From Bacillus_BA fengqiuensis (GTDB taxonomy: Bacteria; Bacillota; Bacilli; Bacillales; Bacillaceae_H), in NCBI GenBank assembly GCA_030813035.1, contig JAUSTV010000006.1: DNA of 64,000 bases, one strand, 5' to 3'. This document shows, one piece after another, positions 33,601 through 42,130 of the stretch. How positions within the stretch are numbered: position 1 is the stretch's first letter; each line of letters begins with the position of its first letter. Under the pieces are notes generated by a model that worked only from the letters and a program-made list of their open reading frames with translations, was not told the DNA's origin and ran no database searches. The position numbers and the translations under genes were made by a program.

Positions 33601-34639
33601 GTAATGTTCGTTTGAAAGCCATCGACAGTTTTGCCAGGCTGTTTTTTGGTATCATAAACTTCATGAACAGCTTAAAAGCAATCAACCCATAGTCAACGAG
33701 TTTGCTGCCCGTCAATAAGGTCACCAAGACCGCAATGATGGTCAGCAGAATGAAATCCCATGATGTATGCAAGCCTTTCGCATAATCGGTGGTGAAAAAC
33801 CATTTCAAAATAAAGCCATGAAGCAAGTATACGTACAAGGAACGCTGCCCGATATCCGTAAACGGCAAAGGCTTGGATGGTATTAAAGCCATGAAAGCAA
33901 AGGATACTAAAATGGAAATGGCGTATTGTCCCGCACGAATGAAAAACTCTCTGTGGTCGTCATATGTGTTCGTTCCGTACAACATATCTGTGTATACTGT
34001 ATCCTGAAGGAAATAATACGAACCGATCAGCGTTAATAACAGGACGGCTGCAGAGGTGATTCTTCCTTTTGGGTTCAGTAGTTTTTTAAATGGATTTTCT
34101 TTTTGGGATAAATAGTAGCCCAATAAGAAAAAAGGGAAAAAGACAAGCATACGGCTAATGCTCAACACTTTTTCGAGTCCTTCCAAATTAATATAACCTA
34201 CTCCAAGACCCAATCCCAATGAGATACTCATTCCCAGCCACATCGGCCAGCGGGCGAAAAGCGGAAGCATCAATTTCCAGAACATCAAGCTCAGCAAGAA
34301 CCACATGGCCCATCTTGGAACAAAATATTGCAAGTCAAAACTTTGATCGTCGTAAATAGCATTGTAATAAAATGTATAGATGGTCTGGAAAATTAAATAG
34401 GGTACCAATACTTTTGTCAGAATCTTTTTATAATAGCCTTTCTTTCTGAAATTCTTTGAAAAATACCCTGCCAGCAAAATAAAGACCGGCATATGAAAAA
34501 TGAAAATAAAATGGTAAAGTGACAAAACTTGGTCGTTGCTCGTTCGGTAAGGTGAAATCGTATGGCCGAATACGACAAGAAAAATCAAGATAAATTTAGC
34601 GTTATCAAAATATGCGTTTCGTGTATTCATAATAGTCAT
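33596..34639 (-). CDS. Acyltransferase family 3 membrane protein
   Basis: A 347-residue multi-pass membrane acyltransferase. It opens with NAYFDNAKFILIFLVVFGHTIS (catalytic-type His in the first helix) and has about ten hydrophobic segments; the FPFFLLGYYLS and SLYVYLLHGFILKW blocks are typical of acyltransferase 3 proteins such as B. subtilis YkrP and OatA-like enzymes. It probably O-acylates a cell surface glycan; the acceptor is unknown. ATG 34639 follows GAGGTAATAA. Confidence 0.88.
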   Translation of the reverse strand: MTIMNTRNAYFDNAKFILIFLVVFGHTISPYRTSNDQVLSLYHFIFIFHMPVFILLAGYFSKNFRKKGYYKKILTKVLVPYLIFQTIYTFYYNAIYDDQSFDLQYFVPRWAMWFLLSLMFWKLMLPLFARWPMWLGMSISLGLGLGVGYINLEGLEKVLSISRMLVFFPFFLLGYYLSQKENPFKKLLNPKGRITSAAVLLLTLIGSYYFLQDTVYTDMLYGTNTYDDHREFFIRAGQYAISILVSFAFMALIPSKPLPFTDIGQRSLYVYLLHGFILKWFFTTDYAKGLHTSWDFILLTIIAVLVTLLTGSKLVDYGLIAFKLFMKFMIPKNSLAKLSMAFKRTLP

Positions 34640-35019
34640 TTATTACCTCGAAGGTTAAAAATGTAAACCTCCTTTTTTAAACTTTTTTAGGTAGTATCAT
34701 TTTGTTTGGCCTGACAAAAAGTATGGCCATAACGATTATATAATATAACGCGAAGACGCGGTTTTGTCCAATATATCTTTTGGAAGCAAAATATTTTCAA
34801 GAACGTTGTTGCACCAATTCGTAGAGAGGGTATAGAGGAGGAAAGGCAACCTTAACTTCCTTATAAATGTCATCCATTTTTAATTGCTTTGTAAAGATTG
34901 AAATGAATAAAATGCGAAGTGAAAAATAAATCTTTGACATCGCTCTCAACTAGATGAAGAACAAAAAATTTTTTATGTCACCGAATGGATGTATGATACG
35001 GTATATGAATTAAAATAAA

Positions 35020-35089
35020 GGCTATTTTCGCAAGCATTGGTTTGCCTCCAGTTCAAAATACAAAGCAACAATTTTTTAGAAAATAGTCC
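35020..35089. mobile_element. Internally deleted, inverted MITE remnant (~70 bp)
   Basis: The left end GGCTATTTTCGCAAGCATTGG matches the right terminal repeat of the full-length MITEs, and the right end, read on the minus strand (GGACTATTTTCTAAAAAATTG), matches their left terminal repeat. The GC-rich core is missing. No clear target duplication. It lies in the 500-base gap 34640-35139, which holds no gene that I can support. Confidence 0.65.
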
Positions 35090-35139
35090 ACATAAAGAAT
35101 GGCTCGTAGTAACATGGAAGAAAAACAGGGGGGATACAC

Positions 35140-35355
35140 ATGAAATCATTTTACCACTACATGATGAAATATCGTCATAATCCAAAAGGAGACCCAATAG
35201 GAGAACTTGCACGTGGTGTATATGAGGATCACAGTTTTCCGAAGTCTTCAACCGATTATCATCAAATCAGTTCCTATTTAGAAATGAACGGATATTATTT
35301 GGAGAGCATGTCTGTTTTTGATCAAGCATGGGACATGTACAAAAATGAACAGTAG
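35140..35355 (+). CDS. yozE: YozE family protein
   Basis: A 71-residue protein matching the YozE (DUF1250) pattern throughout: KSFYHYMMKYRH, YEDHSFPKSSTDYHQISSYLE and FDQAWDMY. ATG 35140 follows ACAGGGGGGATACAC. A small helical cytoplasmic protein, function unknown. It belongs to the conserved yod/yoz block. Confidence 0.92.
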   Translation: MKSFYHYMMKYRHNPKGDPIGELARGVYEDHSFPKSSTDYHQISSYLEMNGYYLESMSVFDQAWDMYKNEQ

Positions 35356-35408
35356 TACTTATGTATAGATCGATTTAGAAAATGCGGGATAAATTTCCAA
35401 TCGTCTAT

Positions 35409-35522
35409 CAAAACTGATTTTTAATAAAAGGCCCCGTCAAACCCCTGATTTCACCGGGTTTGACGGGGCCTTTCATGAGGATGACCCAACAGGGCTTGAT
35501 TTTACCCTGTTGGGTCGTCCTC
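35409..35522. repeat. Paired-hairpin repeat, copy 4 (reverse orientation)
   Basis: Tail C' (AAAACTGATTTTTAATAAAAG), B hairpin AAAGGCCCCGTCAAACCC / GGGTTTGACGGGGCCTTT (35427-35473), then A hairpin GAGGATGACCCAACAGGG / CCCTGTTGGGTCGTCCTC (35477-35522). Both stems are about 18 bp and differ from the other copies by paired changes. Confidence 0.85.
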
Positions 35523-35666
35523 GTTTTGAAGGTGTTGTGTTTTGGGCTTTCCGGACATCCTCTTTCTATGCACTTTTATCTGTGGTGCTATGACGATTTT
35601 TCGTTTGCTGCATATACTATGGTAACTTCTTTAGTACACGTTAATGGCTGCGAAGGGGGTGCACTG

Positions 35667-36362
35667 ATGGCGAAAGGGAAAAAACCAAAATTTAAGATTG
35701 GTGATACAGTTGTCATTACAATATACGGAACAGTAGGCACCATTACGGATATTAAAATAATGGATGGGAAATTTGTCTATGAAATTAATGAAAACGAGGG
35801 GCTCTTCTTAGAAGATACCATTCAGCTTTTAGAAGATTATAAGGGTAAGATTTTAATACAAGAGAGAGTGGAAATCGAATATCAGTTTTTCTTCGGTGAT
35901 ATCGTGCAAGTATCCAATTATGGGGAAGATTTGTTTAAAATCATCGGCATCCGCACTGAAATATGGCGCTATCATGAAGACGCGTGGGAAGATGTCGTGT
36001 ATGAACTTTCGAGAGTTAGTGATGGCGAATGGTTAGAAGCTAGCGAAGAAGAGTTAATTCTTGTCGCACCGCACGATAAAGCGGAAAAATATCTTCAAAG
36101 TGTCGGGATTTTGTACTTGGGAAAAGAAATCAAGAAAACGGAGCTGCTGCCAACCATGAAAAAAGCTAATGAACATCAAAAAGATCGAGAGCGTATGGTC
36201 AAAGAGAGAAGTGAAATCATAAATGGATTGCTGGATGTGTACAACGATTATCGGACGTTGTATAACATGTTCCAGGATGATGAATATTTAGAAGTGATGA
36301 ATCTTGTATTAAAACATTTGAAAAAGATGACCGATCAATCAAAAAAAGATACGCAGTCATGA
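35667..36362 (+). CDS. yodN: YodN family protein
   Basis: A 231-residue protein. The N-terminal part is a small beta domain (KFKIGDTVVITIYGTVGTITDI), a second similar unit follows (FFFGDIVQVSNYGEDLFKIIGIRTEIWRY..), and the C-terminal ~80 residues are helical. It resembles B. subtilis YodN, which also lies beside yozE and yozD. ATG 35667 is seven bases after AAGGGGG; upstream in-frame codons run through a repeat and are not part of the gene. Function unknown. Confidence 0.82.
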   Translation: MAKGKKPKFKIGDTVVITIYGTVGTITDIKIMDGKFVYEINENEGLFLEDTIQLLEDYKGKILIQERVEIEYQFFFGDIVQVSNYGEDLFKIIGIRTEIWRYHEDAWEDVVYELSRVSDGEWLEASEEELILVAPHDKAEKYLQSVGILYLGKEIKKTELLPTMKKANEHQKDRERMVKERSEIINGLLDVYNDYRTLYNMFQDDEYLEVMNLVLKHLKKMTDQSKKDTQS

Positions 36363-36563
36363 AAAGAAAAATTGAAACAATAAATAAATAGTAAATGGGC
36401 AGGCAATCCCGTATAAAAGGATATGCAACGTCTTTTCCAGCCATTCATCAATCGCTTCATGATCTAGAAGGTATGCAATGAGTGACATGATGGATTGGTT
36501 TTCTTTTTTGTCCTCAAAGCGTGCAGGTTCCTGCAAGGTCACTTTTTTTTCTACTAATCTCAT
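36357..36563 (-). CDS. Small membrane protein, unknown
   Basis: A 68-residue protein with a charged N-terminal half (RLVEKKVTLQEPARFEDKK) and a C-terminal hydrophobic segment (TLHILLYGIACPFTIYLLFQFFF). ATG 36563 follows GGGGGAATGAACG, a good ribosome site. It is convergent with yodN, and their stop codons interlock in the hexamer TCATGA. No family recognised. Confidence 0.6.
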   Translation of the reverse strand: MRLVEKKVTLQEPARFEDKKENQSIMSLIAYLLDHEAIDEWLEKTLHILLYGIACPFTIYLLFQFFFS

Positions 36564-36715
36564 CGTTCATTCCCCCAAAATTAATTGTTTTACTAGAATC
36601 TATGAAACTGTTGATAGGGTTTAGAACCAAAAAGGACAAGTTATGTAAAATGTTCACTATGTTTTAGACATACATTACGGGTTTTTAACATACATCTTAA
36701 CAAAGGGGTGATGTT

Positions 36716-36895
36716 GTGAAAGAAATCGAAGTAGTGATTGATACGGAAGAAATCGCAGAGTTCTTTTACAATGAACTAGTGAAGCGAGGGTTTGTGCCAT
36801 CAGAATATGAATTGGAAGAACTGGCGGACATTACCTTCGACTATTTACTTGAAAAATGCATCATTGATGAAGAAGCAGATCCGGATCATGATTAA
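36716..36895 (+). CDS. yozD: YozD family protein
   Basis: A 59-residue acidic protein, MKEIEVVIDTEEIAEFFYN.. ending DEEADPDHD, matching B. subtilis YozD in length, sequence character and neighbourhood. The GTG start follows AAAGGGGTGATGTT. Function unknown. Confidence 0.85.
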   Translation: MKEIEVVIDTEEIAEFFYNELVKRGFVPSEYELEELADITFDYLLEKCIIDEEADPDHD

Positions 36896-36907
36896 TCAAA
36901 AAGAAAG

Positions 36908-36942
36908 CAACGACGAGGGCGACTCGTCGTTTTGTTTTTTCG
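36908..36942 (+). terminator. Terminator after yozD
   Basis: ACGACGAGGGCGACTCGTCGT followed by TTTGTTTTTT. Confidence 0.85.
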
Positions 36943-37354
36943 GCTGTGTTAAACAATGATGTTGATTTTTGCTTGTTTCCGTCAAATGAATCAAAAACCA
37001 ACACTATAATTTAACAGAGCTGTTTTAAAAAGGAAAGAATGCAGACAGGCCATCTTTTATCATTAAAAGGGATTGAAGTCCTTTAAAATAATCCTCTGTT
37101 ATTCGTTAATGATTAAAGAGAAGACAAGAAGGGAATCGTTTCTGTAATGCCAGTAATGGTTCCACATGATAGACATAAAGGAAAAGACAGAAAATGCGGG
37201 CAGTAACCTCTCTTTCTTATTCAGGACGGTAAAAAATTTTTGTAGAAAGAACATAAAAATGAAACTTTCCAAAAACATGCGCGTATATTTACATACAGAC
37301 AATCAATGAACCATTCTTGCAAAAAAAGTTCATTCTAATGGAAAGAGGGAAAAT
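36943..37354. other. Gene-free stretch upstream of the kinase operon
   Basis: About 410 bases, A+T-rich, with no convincing frame or repeat. It presumably carries the promoter of the peptide-kinase-spo0M operon. Confidence 0.4.
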
Positions 37355-37576
37355 ATGTTAAAAAAAATTTTCAAATCCATTCTTGGCGGCCACGGACACT
37401 ATAGCAGCAGTGATTATAAAAAACGCTATTCACATAAAAAGTCCCGCCGCTACAGCAGCAGCGATGACAGGCACCATTCCTATAAAAAAACGCCTCATCA
37501 TGGGAGCTACGGTCACCATCATTACAAGAAAAAACATAAGAGCGGGAGCTTCTTTTCAAGCTTTTTCAGCAGTTAA
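37355..37576 (+). CDS. Ser/His/Lys-rich small protein, CotG-like, candidate kinase substrate
   Basis: A 73-residue protein: amphipathic start (LKKIFKSILGG), then low-complexity basic blocks (SSSDYKKRYSHKKSRRYSSSDD; HHSYKKTPHHGSY) and a tail GSFFSSFFSS. About a quarter of residues are Ser, most others Lys, His, Tyr or Arg, reminiscent of CotG-type spore coat proteins whose SHKKS-like repeats are phosphorylated. ATG 37355 follows GAAAGAGGGAAAAT. The kinase gene starts six bases after its stop, which suggests that it is the kinase's partner (inference). Confidence 0.78.
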   Translation: MLKKIFKSILGGHGHYSSSDYKKRYSHKKSRRYSSSDDRHHSYKKTPHHGSYGHHHYKKKHKSGSFFSSFFSS

Positions 37577-37582
37577 TGCAAG

Positions 37583-38422
37583 ATGATGAACCATTTGATG
37601 GAACGAATCTATGCCGCCGCGGTGGACCGTCCTTTGAAAAAGGGAACGGTCGTCGCGGGAAAATATATGGTCAAGCAAGTACTGGGAATGGGCAGCTACG
37701 GAATTTCTTATATAGTCGTCGATTTAATCCATAATCGCGATGTGGTGCTGAAGCAGGCCAGGAAAACGAAAATCAAGTTGGAGAAAGGAAAAAAAGCGTT
37801 CGAGTACGAGGCGAAATTGCTTCATGCTCTTTCCCATCCGAGCATTCCATCCTTGCATGAAGTCATTCAAAACCAACAAGGACATTTTATCGTGATGGAC
37901 TATATGAAGGGAAGGACCTTCGAAGATTTGATTTTTCAGGAAGGAAAAACATTTTCTGAAAGAGAAGCACTGCATATTGTTTTAAGCATCTTACACATTA
38001 CAGCTTATTTTCATAAAGAAGGAATCGTTCATCGCGATTTGCGAATTCCCAACATTTTAAGTGCAGATGATGAGATTTTCATCATTGATTTTGGGCTGGC
38101 CCGCTTTTTGCATGATGAACCCGAAGAAATTGAGCCAGATTGGATAGAAAAGCGGCTGATGAGAGCCGTCAATGTCCAAAGTGATATGTATGCACTCGGT
38201 CATTTTGTGTTATTTTTGCTTTATTCAAGCTATGAAACGAAGTCAATGGTGGAACGAAGCTGGGAGGAAGAGCTGAATTTATCTCGGGATTTAACAAATA
38301 TCATCCGAAAAATGCTTCAGCTGGATTCTTCTTATGATAAGGTGGATTCACTCATACAAGATATCAATCATTATTTAAATAGCGTAGAGATTGGGAGGAA
38401 ATTCGATGGCATTATTCAATAA
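37583..38422 (+). CDS. Hanks-type serine/threonine protein kinase
   Basis: A 279-residue soluble kinase, no membrane segment. Glycine loop GMGSYGISY (~36), ATP lysine in DVVLKQARK (~55), a following Glu in AFEYEAKLL, catalytic loop HRDLRIPNIL (Asp and Asn present), DFG as IIDFGLARF. The C-lobe is short, as in small bacterial kinases such as YbdM/YabT. The start has no strong ribosome site and is probably coupled to the upstream gene; its end overlaps spo0M by 17 bases. Substrate unproven; the CotG-like neighbour is the best guess. Confidence 0.85.
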   Translation: MMNHLMERIYAAAVDRPLKKGTVVAGKYMVKQVLGMGSYGISYIVVDLIHNRDVVLKQARKTKIKLEKGKKAFEYEAKLLHALSHPSIPSLHEVIQNQQGHFIVMDYMKGRTFEDLIFQEGKTFSEREALHIVLSILHITAYFHKEGIVHRDLRIPNILSADDEIFIIDFGLARFLHDEPEEIEPDWIEKRLMRAVNVQSDMYALGHFVLFLLYSSYETKSMVERSWEEELNLSRDLTNIIRKMLQLDSSYDKVDSLIQDINHYLNSVEIGRKFDGIIQ

Positions 38423-39176
38423 AGTGTTGGCGCAAATCGGGATTGGGGCAGCGACCGTTGATACAAAACTCGTTAAAGCCCAATTGACGGCAGGTGAAAA
38501 GATTGAAGGGACGATAGAAGTTTATGGAGGAAATACGGATCAAAACATTGATTGCATTTATCTGCGTTTGTACACGACCTATGTTCGGGAAGTGGATGAT
38601 AAAAAAATAAAAGAGAATGTGGTATTGAACAGTTTTAAAATCAATGATCTGTTTACGATCCAACCTGGAGAGACAAAAGCAATTCCATTTTCCTTTGATT
38701 TGCCAATCGATACACCCGTTACGATGGGGAATACCCGTGTTTGGGTGACGACAGGCCTTGATATTAAAAATGCAATTGACCCACGTGATATCGATTACGT
38801 GGAAGTGCTGCCGAATCCGATCATCCATGCTTCTATCAATGCCATGAGTGAAATTGGATTTCGCCTTCGCCAAGTAGAGTGTGAAGAAGCACCTCATCGC
38901 CTTCGCCGCCGTTTACCCTTTATGCAGGAATTTGAATTTGTACCGACAAAGGGGGCCTTCTATGGCAAATTGGATGAAGTGGAGTTGACCTTCTTACCGG
39001 ATGGTTTCAATCGTTTTGAAGTGTTTATGGAAGTAGACCGACGCGCCCGCGGCATAGCCGGTTTATTTGCCGAAGCGCTTGACATGGATGAATCCATTGT
39101 ACGTTTTCATGTGACGGACCAGGAGATTCCAAAATTAAAGCAGATGTTCCAAGACGTGATTCAAAGATACAGCTAA
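38406..39176 (+). CDS. spo0M: Sporulation-control protein Spo0M
   Basis: A 256-residue arrestin-like protein matching Spo0M: LAQIGIGAATVDTKLVKAQL.., GEKIEGTIEVYGG, IQPGETKAIPFSFDLP and LRRRLPFMQEFEF. It influences early sporulation and cell division in B. subtilis. ATG 38406 follows GGGAGGAAATTCG inside the kinase gene, so kinase and Spo0M are translated from one message. Confidence 0.92.
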   Translation: MALFNKVLAQIGIGAATVDTKLVKAQLTAGEKIEGTIEVYGGNTDQNIDCIYLRLYTTYVREVDDKKIKENVVLNSFKINDLFTIQPGETKAIPFSFDLPIDTPVTMGNTRVWVTTGLDIKNAIDPRDIDYVEVLPNPIIHASINAMSEIGFRLRQVECEEAPHRLRRRLPFMQEFEFVPTKGAFYGKLDEVELTFLPDGFNRFEVFMEVDRRARGIAGLFAEALDMDESIVRFHVTDQEIPKLKQMFQDVIQRYS

Positions 39177-39239
39177 TGGGCTTCCGCATAATTCTCGTGC
39201 TTTCACACATATTAAAAGTACGAGAAAGGAGGAGAACAT

Positions 39240-39377
39240 ATGGCACATAAACATAGCAATCAAACCCAGCAAAAAGCAATCATAAAATCACATAGGACCC
39301 AACCGGAGTTCTCGAATGAATTCGTAGCCAATCAGGCTCCTAAAAGCGAACATTATAAAAAATCAACTGAAAAATAA
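39240..39377 (+). CDS. Small hydrophilic protein, unknown
   Basis: A 45-residue peptide (MAHKHSNQTQQKAIIKS.. ending HYKKSTEK) behind the excellent site GAAAGGAGGAGAACAT. The composition (Lys, Gln, Asn, Ser) resembles minor small acid-soluble spore proteins, but I cannot assign a family. It is followed directly by a paired-hairpin repeat. Confidence 0.65.
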   Translation: MAHKHSNQTQQKAIIKSHRTQPEFSNEFVANQAPKSEHYKKSTEK

Positions 39378-39383
39378 TTAAAA

Positions 39384-39535
39384 GAGGATGTGCCAAAAGG
39401 GTAAAAAGCAACCCTTTTGGCACATCCTCCTGAAAGGCCCCGTTATAAAAATCCAGTAAAATCAAGGATTTCGTAACGGGGCCTTTCAGTAAAAATCAGT
39501 TCTTGTGATTTACTGGAGACTTATGGGACAGCCAC
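39384..39535. repeat. Paired-hairpin repeat, copy 5 (A-B-C)
   Basis: A hairpin GAGGATGTGCCAAAAGGG / CCCTTTTGGCACATCCTC (39384-39429), B hairpin GAAAGGCCCCGTTA..AATCC / GGATT..TAACGGGGCCTTTC (39432-39488), tail C (AGTAAAAATCAGTTCTTGTG ... TTATGGGACAGCC). Confidence 0.88.
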
Positions 39536-39537
39536 CT

Positions 39538-39620
39538 GAGAGGGCCCGTCATGAGAATCCGGTAAAATCAAGGATTCCGTAGCAGGTTCTTTCAGTAAAA
39601 AATCATTTTTGTGGCCTGTT
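39538..39620. repeat. Paired-hairpin repeat, copy 6 (B-C, degenerate)
   Basis: A second B unit in tandem (GAGAGGGCCCGTCATGAGAATCC ... GGATTCCGTAGCAGGTTCTTTC) with its tail C (AGTAAAAAATCATTTTTGTGGCC). Confidence 0.75.
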
Positions 39621-39718
39621 TAAAACTAATCCCTCATTAACGATCAGTAAGACTCCCACCGTTGGAAGTTTCCTTTATGGGACATCCACTTTTAATCCAA
39701 AGAAAGCGTGTGTTACAT

Positions 39719-40333
39719 ATGAAACAACGACATGTATTATTCCTTATCATTCCCATTATCATTTTTTTATTTCTTGCTTTTATGTATAAGACAGCTTTTA
39801 TCGAAAGGCTGGATTTAGCGATCACACTCGCTATGATGGACATGAGGACGAATGGATGGACTTCATTTTTTATCGTGATGACAAATATCGGATCATGGAC
39901 GATTACGGCGCCTGTCTGGTTTATTTTGTGCGCCCTCTTGCTCATGGCCCGGAAAGGAGGAGCAGTTCTTTTTTTGACCATCGTGTTTTGGGGATCAAGA
40001 ACGTTGAATTGGCTGTTGAAAGAAATGTTTGGCCGTGCTCGCCCAGACATTGATCAGCTCGTTCATGCTGCGCATTTCAGTTTTCCGAGCGGACATGCCA
40101 TGAACTCGATGGCTTTTTATGGTGCCCTCTTATTGCTGGGTACATTATATGCAAGTGCAAAACCAGCTTTGAGCCGAGCTATCGCTCTCTTCTTAATGGT
40201 GCTCATTTTGTTCATTGGGGTAAGCAGGATTTATCTGGGTGTACATTATTTTACGGATATATTGGCAGGTTACAGTGCAGGATTTGTCTTGGTTTATGGC
40301 ATGTATCGGCTGTTTCGACAAAAATTATCATAA
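39719..40333 (+). CDS. yodM: PAP2 family phosphatase YodM
   Basis: About 204 residues with five to six membrane helices and all PAP2 phosphatase motifs: KEMFGRARPD (KxxxxxxRP), FPSGHAMNS (PSGH) and SRIYLGVHYFTDILAG (SRxxxxxHxxxD). Likely a lipid phosphate or undecaprenyl-type phosphatase. ATG 39719 is chosen because the following residues begin the first helix; ATG 39677 is an alternative, and neither has a strong ribosome site. Position matches B. subtilis yodM. Confidence 0.88.
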   Translation: MKQRHVLFLIIPIIIFLFLAFMYKTAFIERLDLAITLAMMDMRTNGWTSFFIVMTNIGSWTITAPVWFILCALLLMARKGGAVLFLTIVFWGSRTLNWLLKEMFGRARPDIDQLVHAAHFSFPSGHAMNSMAFYGALLLLGTLYASAKPALSRAIALFLMVLILFIGVSRIYLGVHYFTDILAGYSAGFVLVYGMYRLFRQKLS

Positions 40334-40398
40334 AAACAGGGTTAAAAAGAAGGAAGGAGGGATATATACCATTAGAGCACCAGAAGGAGGCAATCATC

Positions 40399-40905
40399 AT
40401 GATTCAATCATTTCGAACGCTGTTTATGAACCGGCTGCATATGCAAATGACCAAATCGCAATCGGCGGAGATTGTTCAGCTTAGTCATGAAATGCAGGCA
40501 AAGCCATTTCACGAACAAATTCGAATGTTATTTGCACAAATCCCGAGGTTTTACAGACATGTCCACACGGAACTGCTTACAGTTTTAAGTGAAACATTAG
40601 GGTATGCGTCTGAGACATTTGTTTTACAGTCTTTACAGGATCTAGGGTGTGCACCGGTAAGGAAACCATCCATGTTATGCGGTCCCCGCTTTTATCAGTT
40701 GAACCCTGACGGAGAACTGGAGTTATTTGCGGACTTATCGATTACATGCGCAAACGGAAACGTTTTATTTATTTCCGTTCGGTGCACGAAATACGATTTA
40801 ATTTGCGATTCCAGCCTGCGCCTCATTTGTGAGCACGTCCGACAAAGGCTAATGAAGCAATTAAATAAATATGAACATACAACGGAAAACCCAAAGGCAG
40901 GTTGA
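40399..40905 (+). CDS. Hypothetical protein
   Basis: A 168-residue soluble protein starting at ATG 40399 after AGAAGGAGGCAATCATC and ending at a terminator. The N-terminal half is helical (EIVQLSHEMQAKPFHEQIRMLFAQIP), the C-terminal half beta-rich and Cys-rich (LQDLGCAPVRKP; LSITCANGNVLFISVRCTKYDLICDSS). I do not recognise the family. It sits between yodM and yodL. Confidence 0.7.
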   Translation: MIQSFRTLFMNRLHMQMTKSQSAEIVQLSHEMQAKPFHEQIRMLFAQIPRFYRHVHTELLTVLSETLGYASETFVLQSLQDLGCAPVRKPSMLCGPRFYQLNPDGELELFADLSITCANGNVLFISVRCTKYDLICDSSLRLICEHVRQRLMKQLNKYEHTTENPKAG

Positions 40906-40927
40906 CAGTCGCCTTTGGTTTTTTTAG
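40887..40927 (+). terminator. Terminator
   Basis: AACCCAAAGGC-AGGTTGACAGTC-GCCTTTGGTT followed by TTTTT; the left arm overlaps the end of the preceding gene. Confidence 0.8.
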
Positions 40928-41043
40928 ATTAATTTTCTTATTCGACAAAACCTACGTAAATTTGATGAAGGAATCGACAAAGGACACTTCGAATTATTGT
41001 AACTAAATATAGTCTAAAAAAGGTGCGAGAAGGGGGAAGAGGG

Positions 41044-41367
41044 ATGTTCAACAGGCTGCTGGATGTAAAAAAGGTTGTAAAGCGAGTGACGGCATATGAT
41101 GTAACCATTATGCAAACGCCAAATAAAGGAGAGGATAAAGGGTATCGCCCAGTGTACCGTTTATCCATTTTAGCGTCGTGCCATAAGGAAACCGTACATA
41201 AAATATTTCGGAAGTTCAATGTTGCAGATACTCTTCCAGAAGATTTCGATGCAAGATATATTAGTACAGGAGATATTCTTTTAATTGATGAGGGAACGAG
41301 AGGTCAATTCTATTACAAGCTGCTGCCGGGAGGGTGGAAACTCATTAACCGGATGCATGTTCGATGA
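41044..41367 (+). CDS. yodL: YodL family protein (MreB-directed)
   Basis: A 107-residue protein: AYDVTIMQTPNKGEDKGYRPVY.., RYISTGDILLIDEG and GQFYYKLLPGGWKLINRMH, the YodL pattern and length. B. subtilis YodL is a Spo0A-controlled protein that acts on MreB/Mbl and cell width. ATG 41044 follows GAAGGGGGAAGAGGG. Same neighbourhood as in B. subtilis (yodM, deoD). Confidence 0.85.
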   Translation: MFNRLLDVKKVVKRVTAYDVTIMQTPNKGEDKGYRPVYRLSILASCHKETVHKIFRKFNVADTLPEDFDARYISTGDILLIDEGTRGQFYYKLLPGGWKLINRMHVR

Positions 41368-41397
41368 CCGAGTGAATCTCTTTGTAAACCATTTGAT

Positions 41398-41452
41398 GCA
41401 CAAGCCTTCAACAAACTTCCTGACGAATTTTGTTGAAGGTTTGTGCAAAAAC
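41398..41452 (+). terminator. Hairpin GCACAAGCCTTCAACAAA/TTTTGTTGAAGGTTTGTGC
   Basis: An 18-bp stem with a short loop after yodL. Confidence 0.75.
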
Positions 41453-41486
41453 CTTTATAAGCTAATTCAAATACATGAGATAATCC

Positions 41487-41639
41487 TTAGTAGTCCTTGC
41501 CGTTATGGCCTGGACCATTTTTGCGTTTCATGGCGCTGTATTCTTTGCCATGGGCCTCTTGTTCAGCAATGATGGCTTCTGGCGGGATATGATTATTTTT
41601 CTTTGGTGCATTGATGCGGTTTCGATGTTTTTTTCCCAT
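41487..41639 (-). CDS. Small basic protein, unknown
   Basis: A 50-residue peptide (MGKKHRNRINAPKKNNHIPPE.. ending GPGHNGKDY). ATG 41639 follows AAAGGTGATATAT on the minus strand. It is Lys/Asn/His-rich and lies next to a second small basic gene on the same strand; both resemble minor spore proteins in size and composition. No family assigned. Confidence 0.6.
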   Translation of the reverse strand: MGKKHRNRINAPKKNNHIPPEAIIAEQEAHGKEYSAMKRKNGPGHNGKDY

Positions 41640-41654
41640 ATATATCACCTTTTA

Positions 41655-41774
41655 TTATATTTTTTTATCTGCTTTTGATGTGACTGGCTTACTTCTAGAT
41701 CTTGATTTTGGGTTGGTTTCATTTGCGTGTTGAACGGCTTGAGCGAGTTTTTTGCTCATTTGTTGGTTTGCCAT
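41655..41774 (-). CDS. Small basic protein, unknown
   Basis: A 39-residue peptide (MANQQMSKKLAQAVQHANET.. ending SKADKKI) with a strong ribosome site (GAAAGAGGTGATGAATC before ATG 41774). It lies 15 bases upstream of the 50-residue gene, suggesting a two-gene minus-strand unit. Confidence 0.62.
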   Translation of the reverse strand: MANQQMSKKLAQAVQHANETNPKSRSRSKPVTSKADKKI

Positions 41775-42130
41775 GATTCATCACCTCTTTCGTTAAATAG
41801 CATGCCTTTTTTTGTGTGAAATAGACCAACCAGATTCTGCAAACATGTTTGAACAAGGGCAGATTATTTTACGATGAGTAATGAAAAACGTGGTGGCCGG
41901 CAAAGCTATACTTGTCACAGTGGACCTTAGTCGAAGTATAACTTTCTCCGCTTTCCGTTTTTGTCTAGCTGCGAAAGCCAAACCGTACGGCTGTTTCACT
42001 TCTTCCAGCGGAGTCAAAAAGCGACTCCTTCTCAAAAGCTTTAACATCCTATCGGTTTAAACGGCTTTCTCCGCTTTCTGTTTTTGTGGTATAGTAAAAT
42101 GGCAGTAAATATTAGCTTAGGAGGAAAAAA
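41775..42130. other. Intergenic region with a Bacillaceae repeat and deoD promoter
   Basis: Contains CTTTCTCCGCTTTCCGTTTTTGTCTAGCTGCG.. at ~41944 and CGGCTTTCTCCGCTTTCTGTTTTTGTG at ~42060, a direct duplication of about 25 bases around a CTTCCAGCGGAG..CGACTCCTTCTC segment. GGTATAGTAAAATGG near 42090 may be the deoD -10 box. Confidence 0.45.

Noticed and set aside
37383..37586. Overlapping frame in the CotG-like gene
   Set aside because: It lacks a ribosome site, and the 37355 frame has a good start and a coherent repeat pattern.
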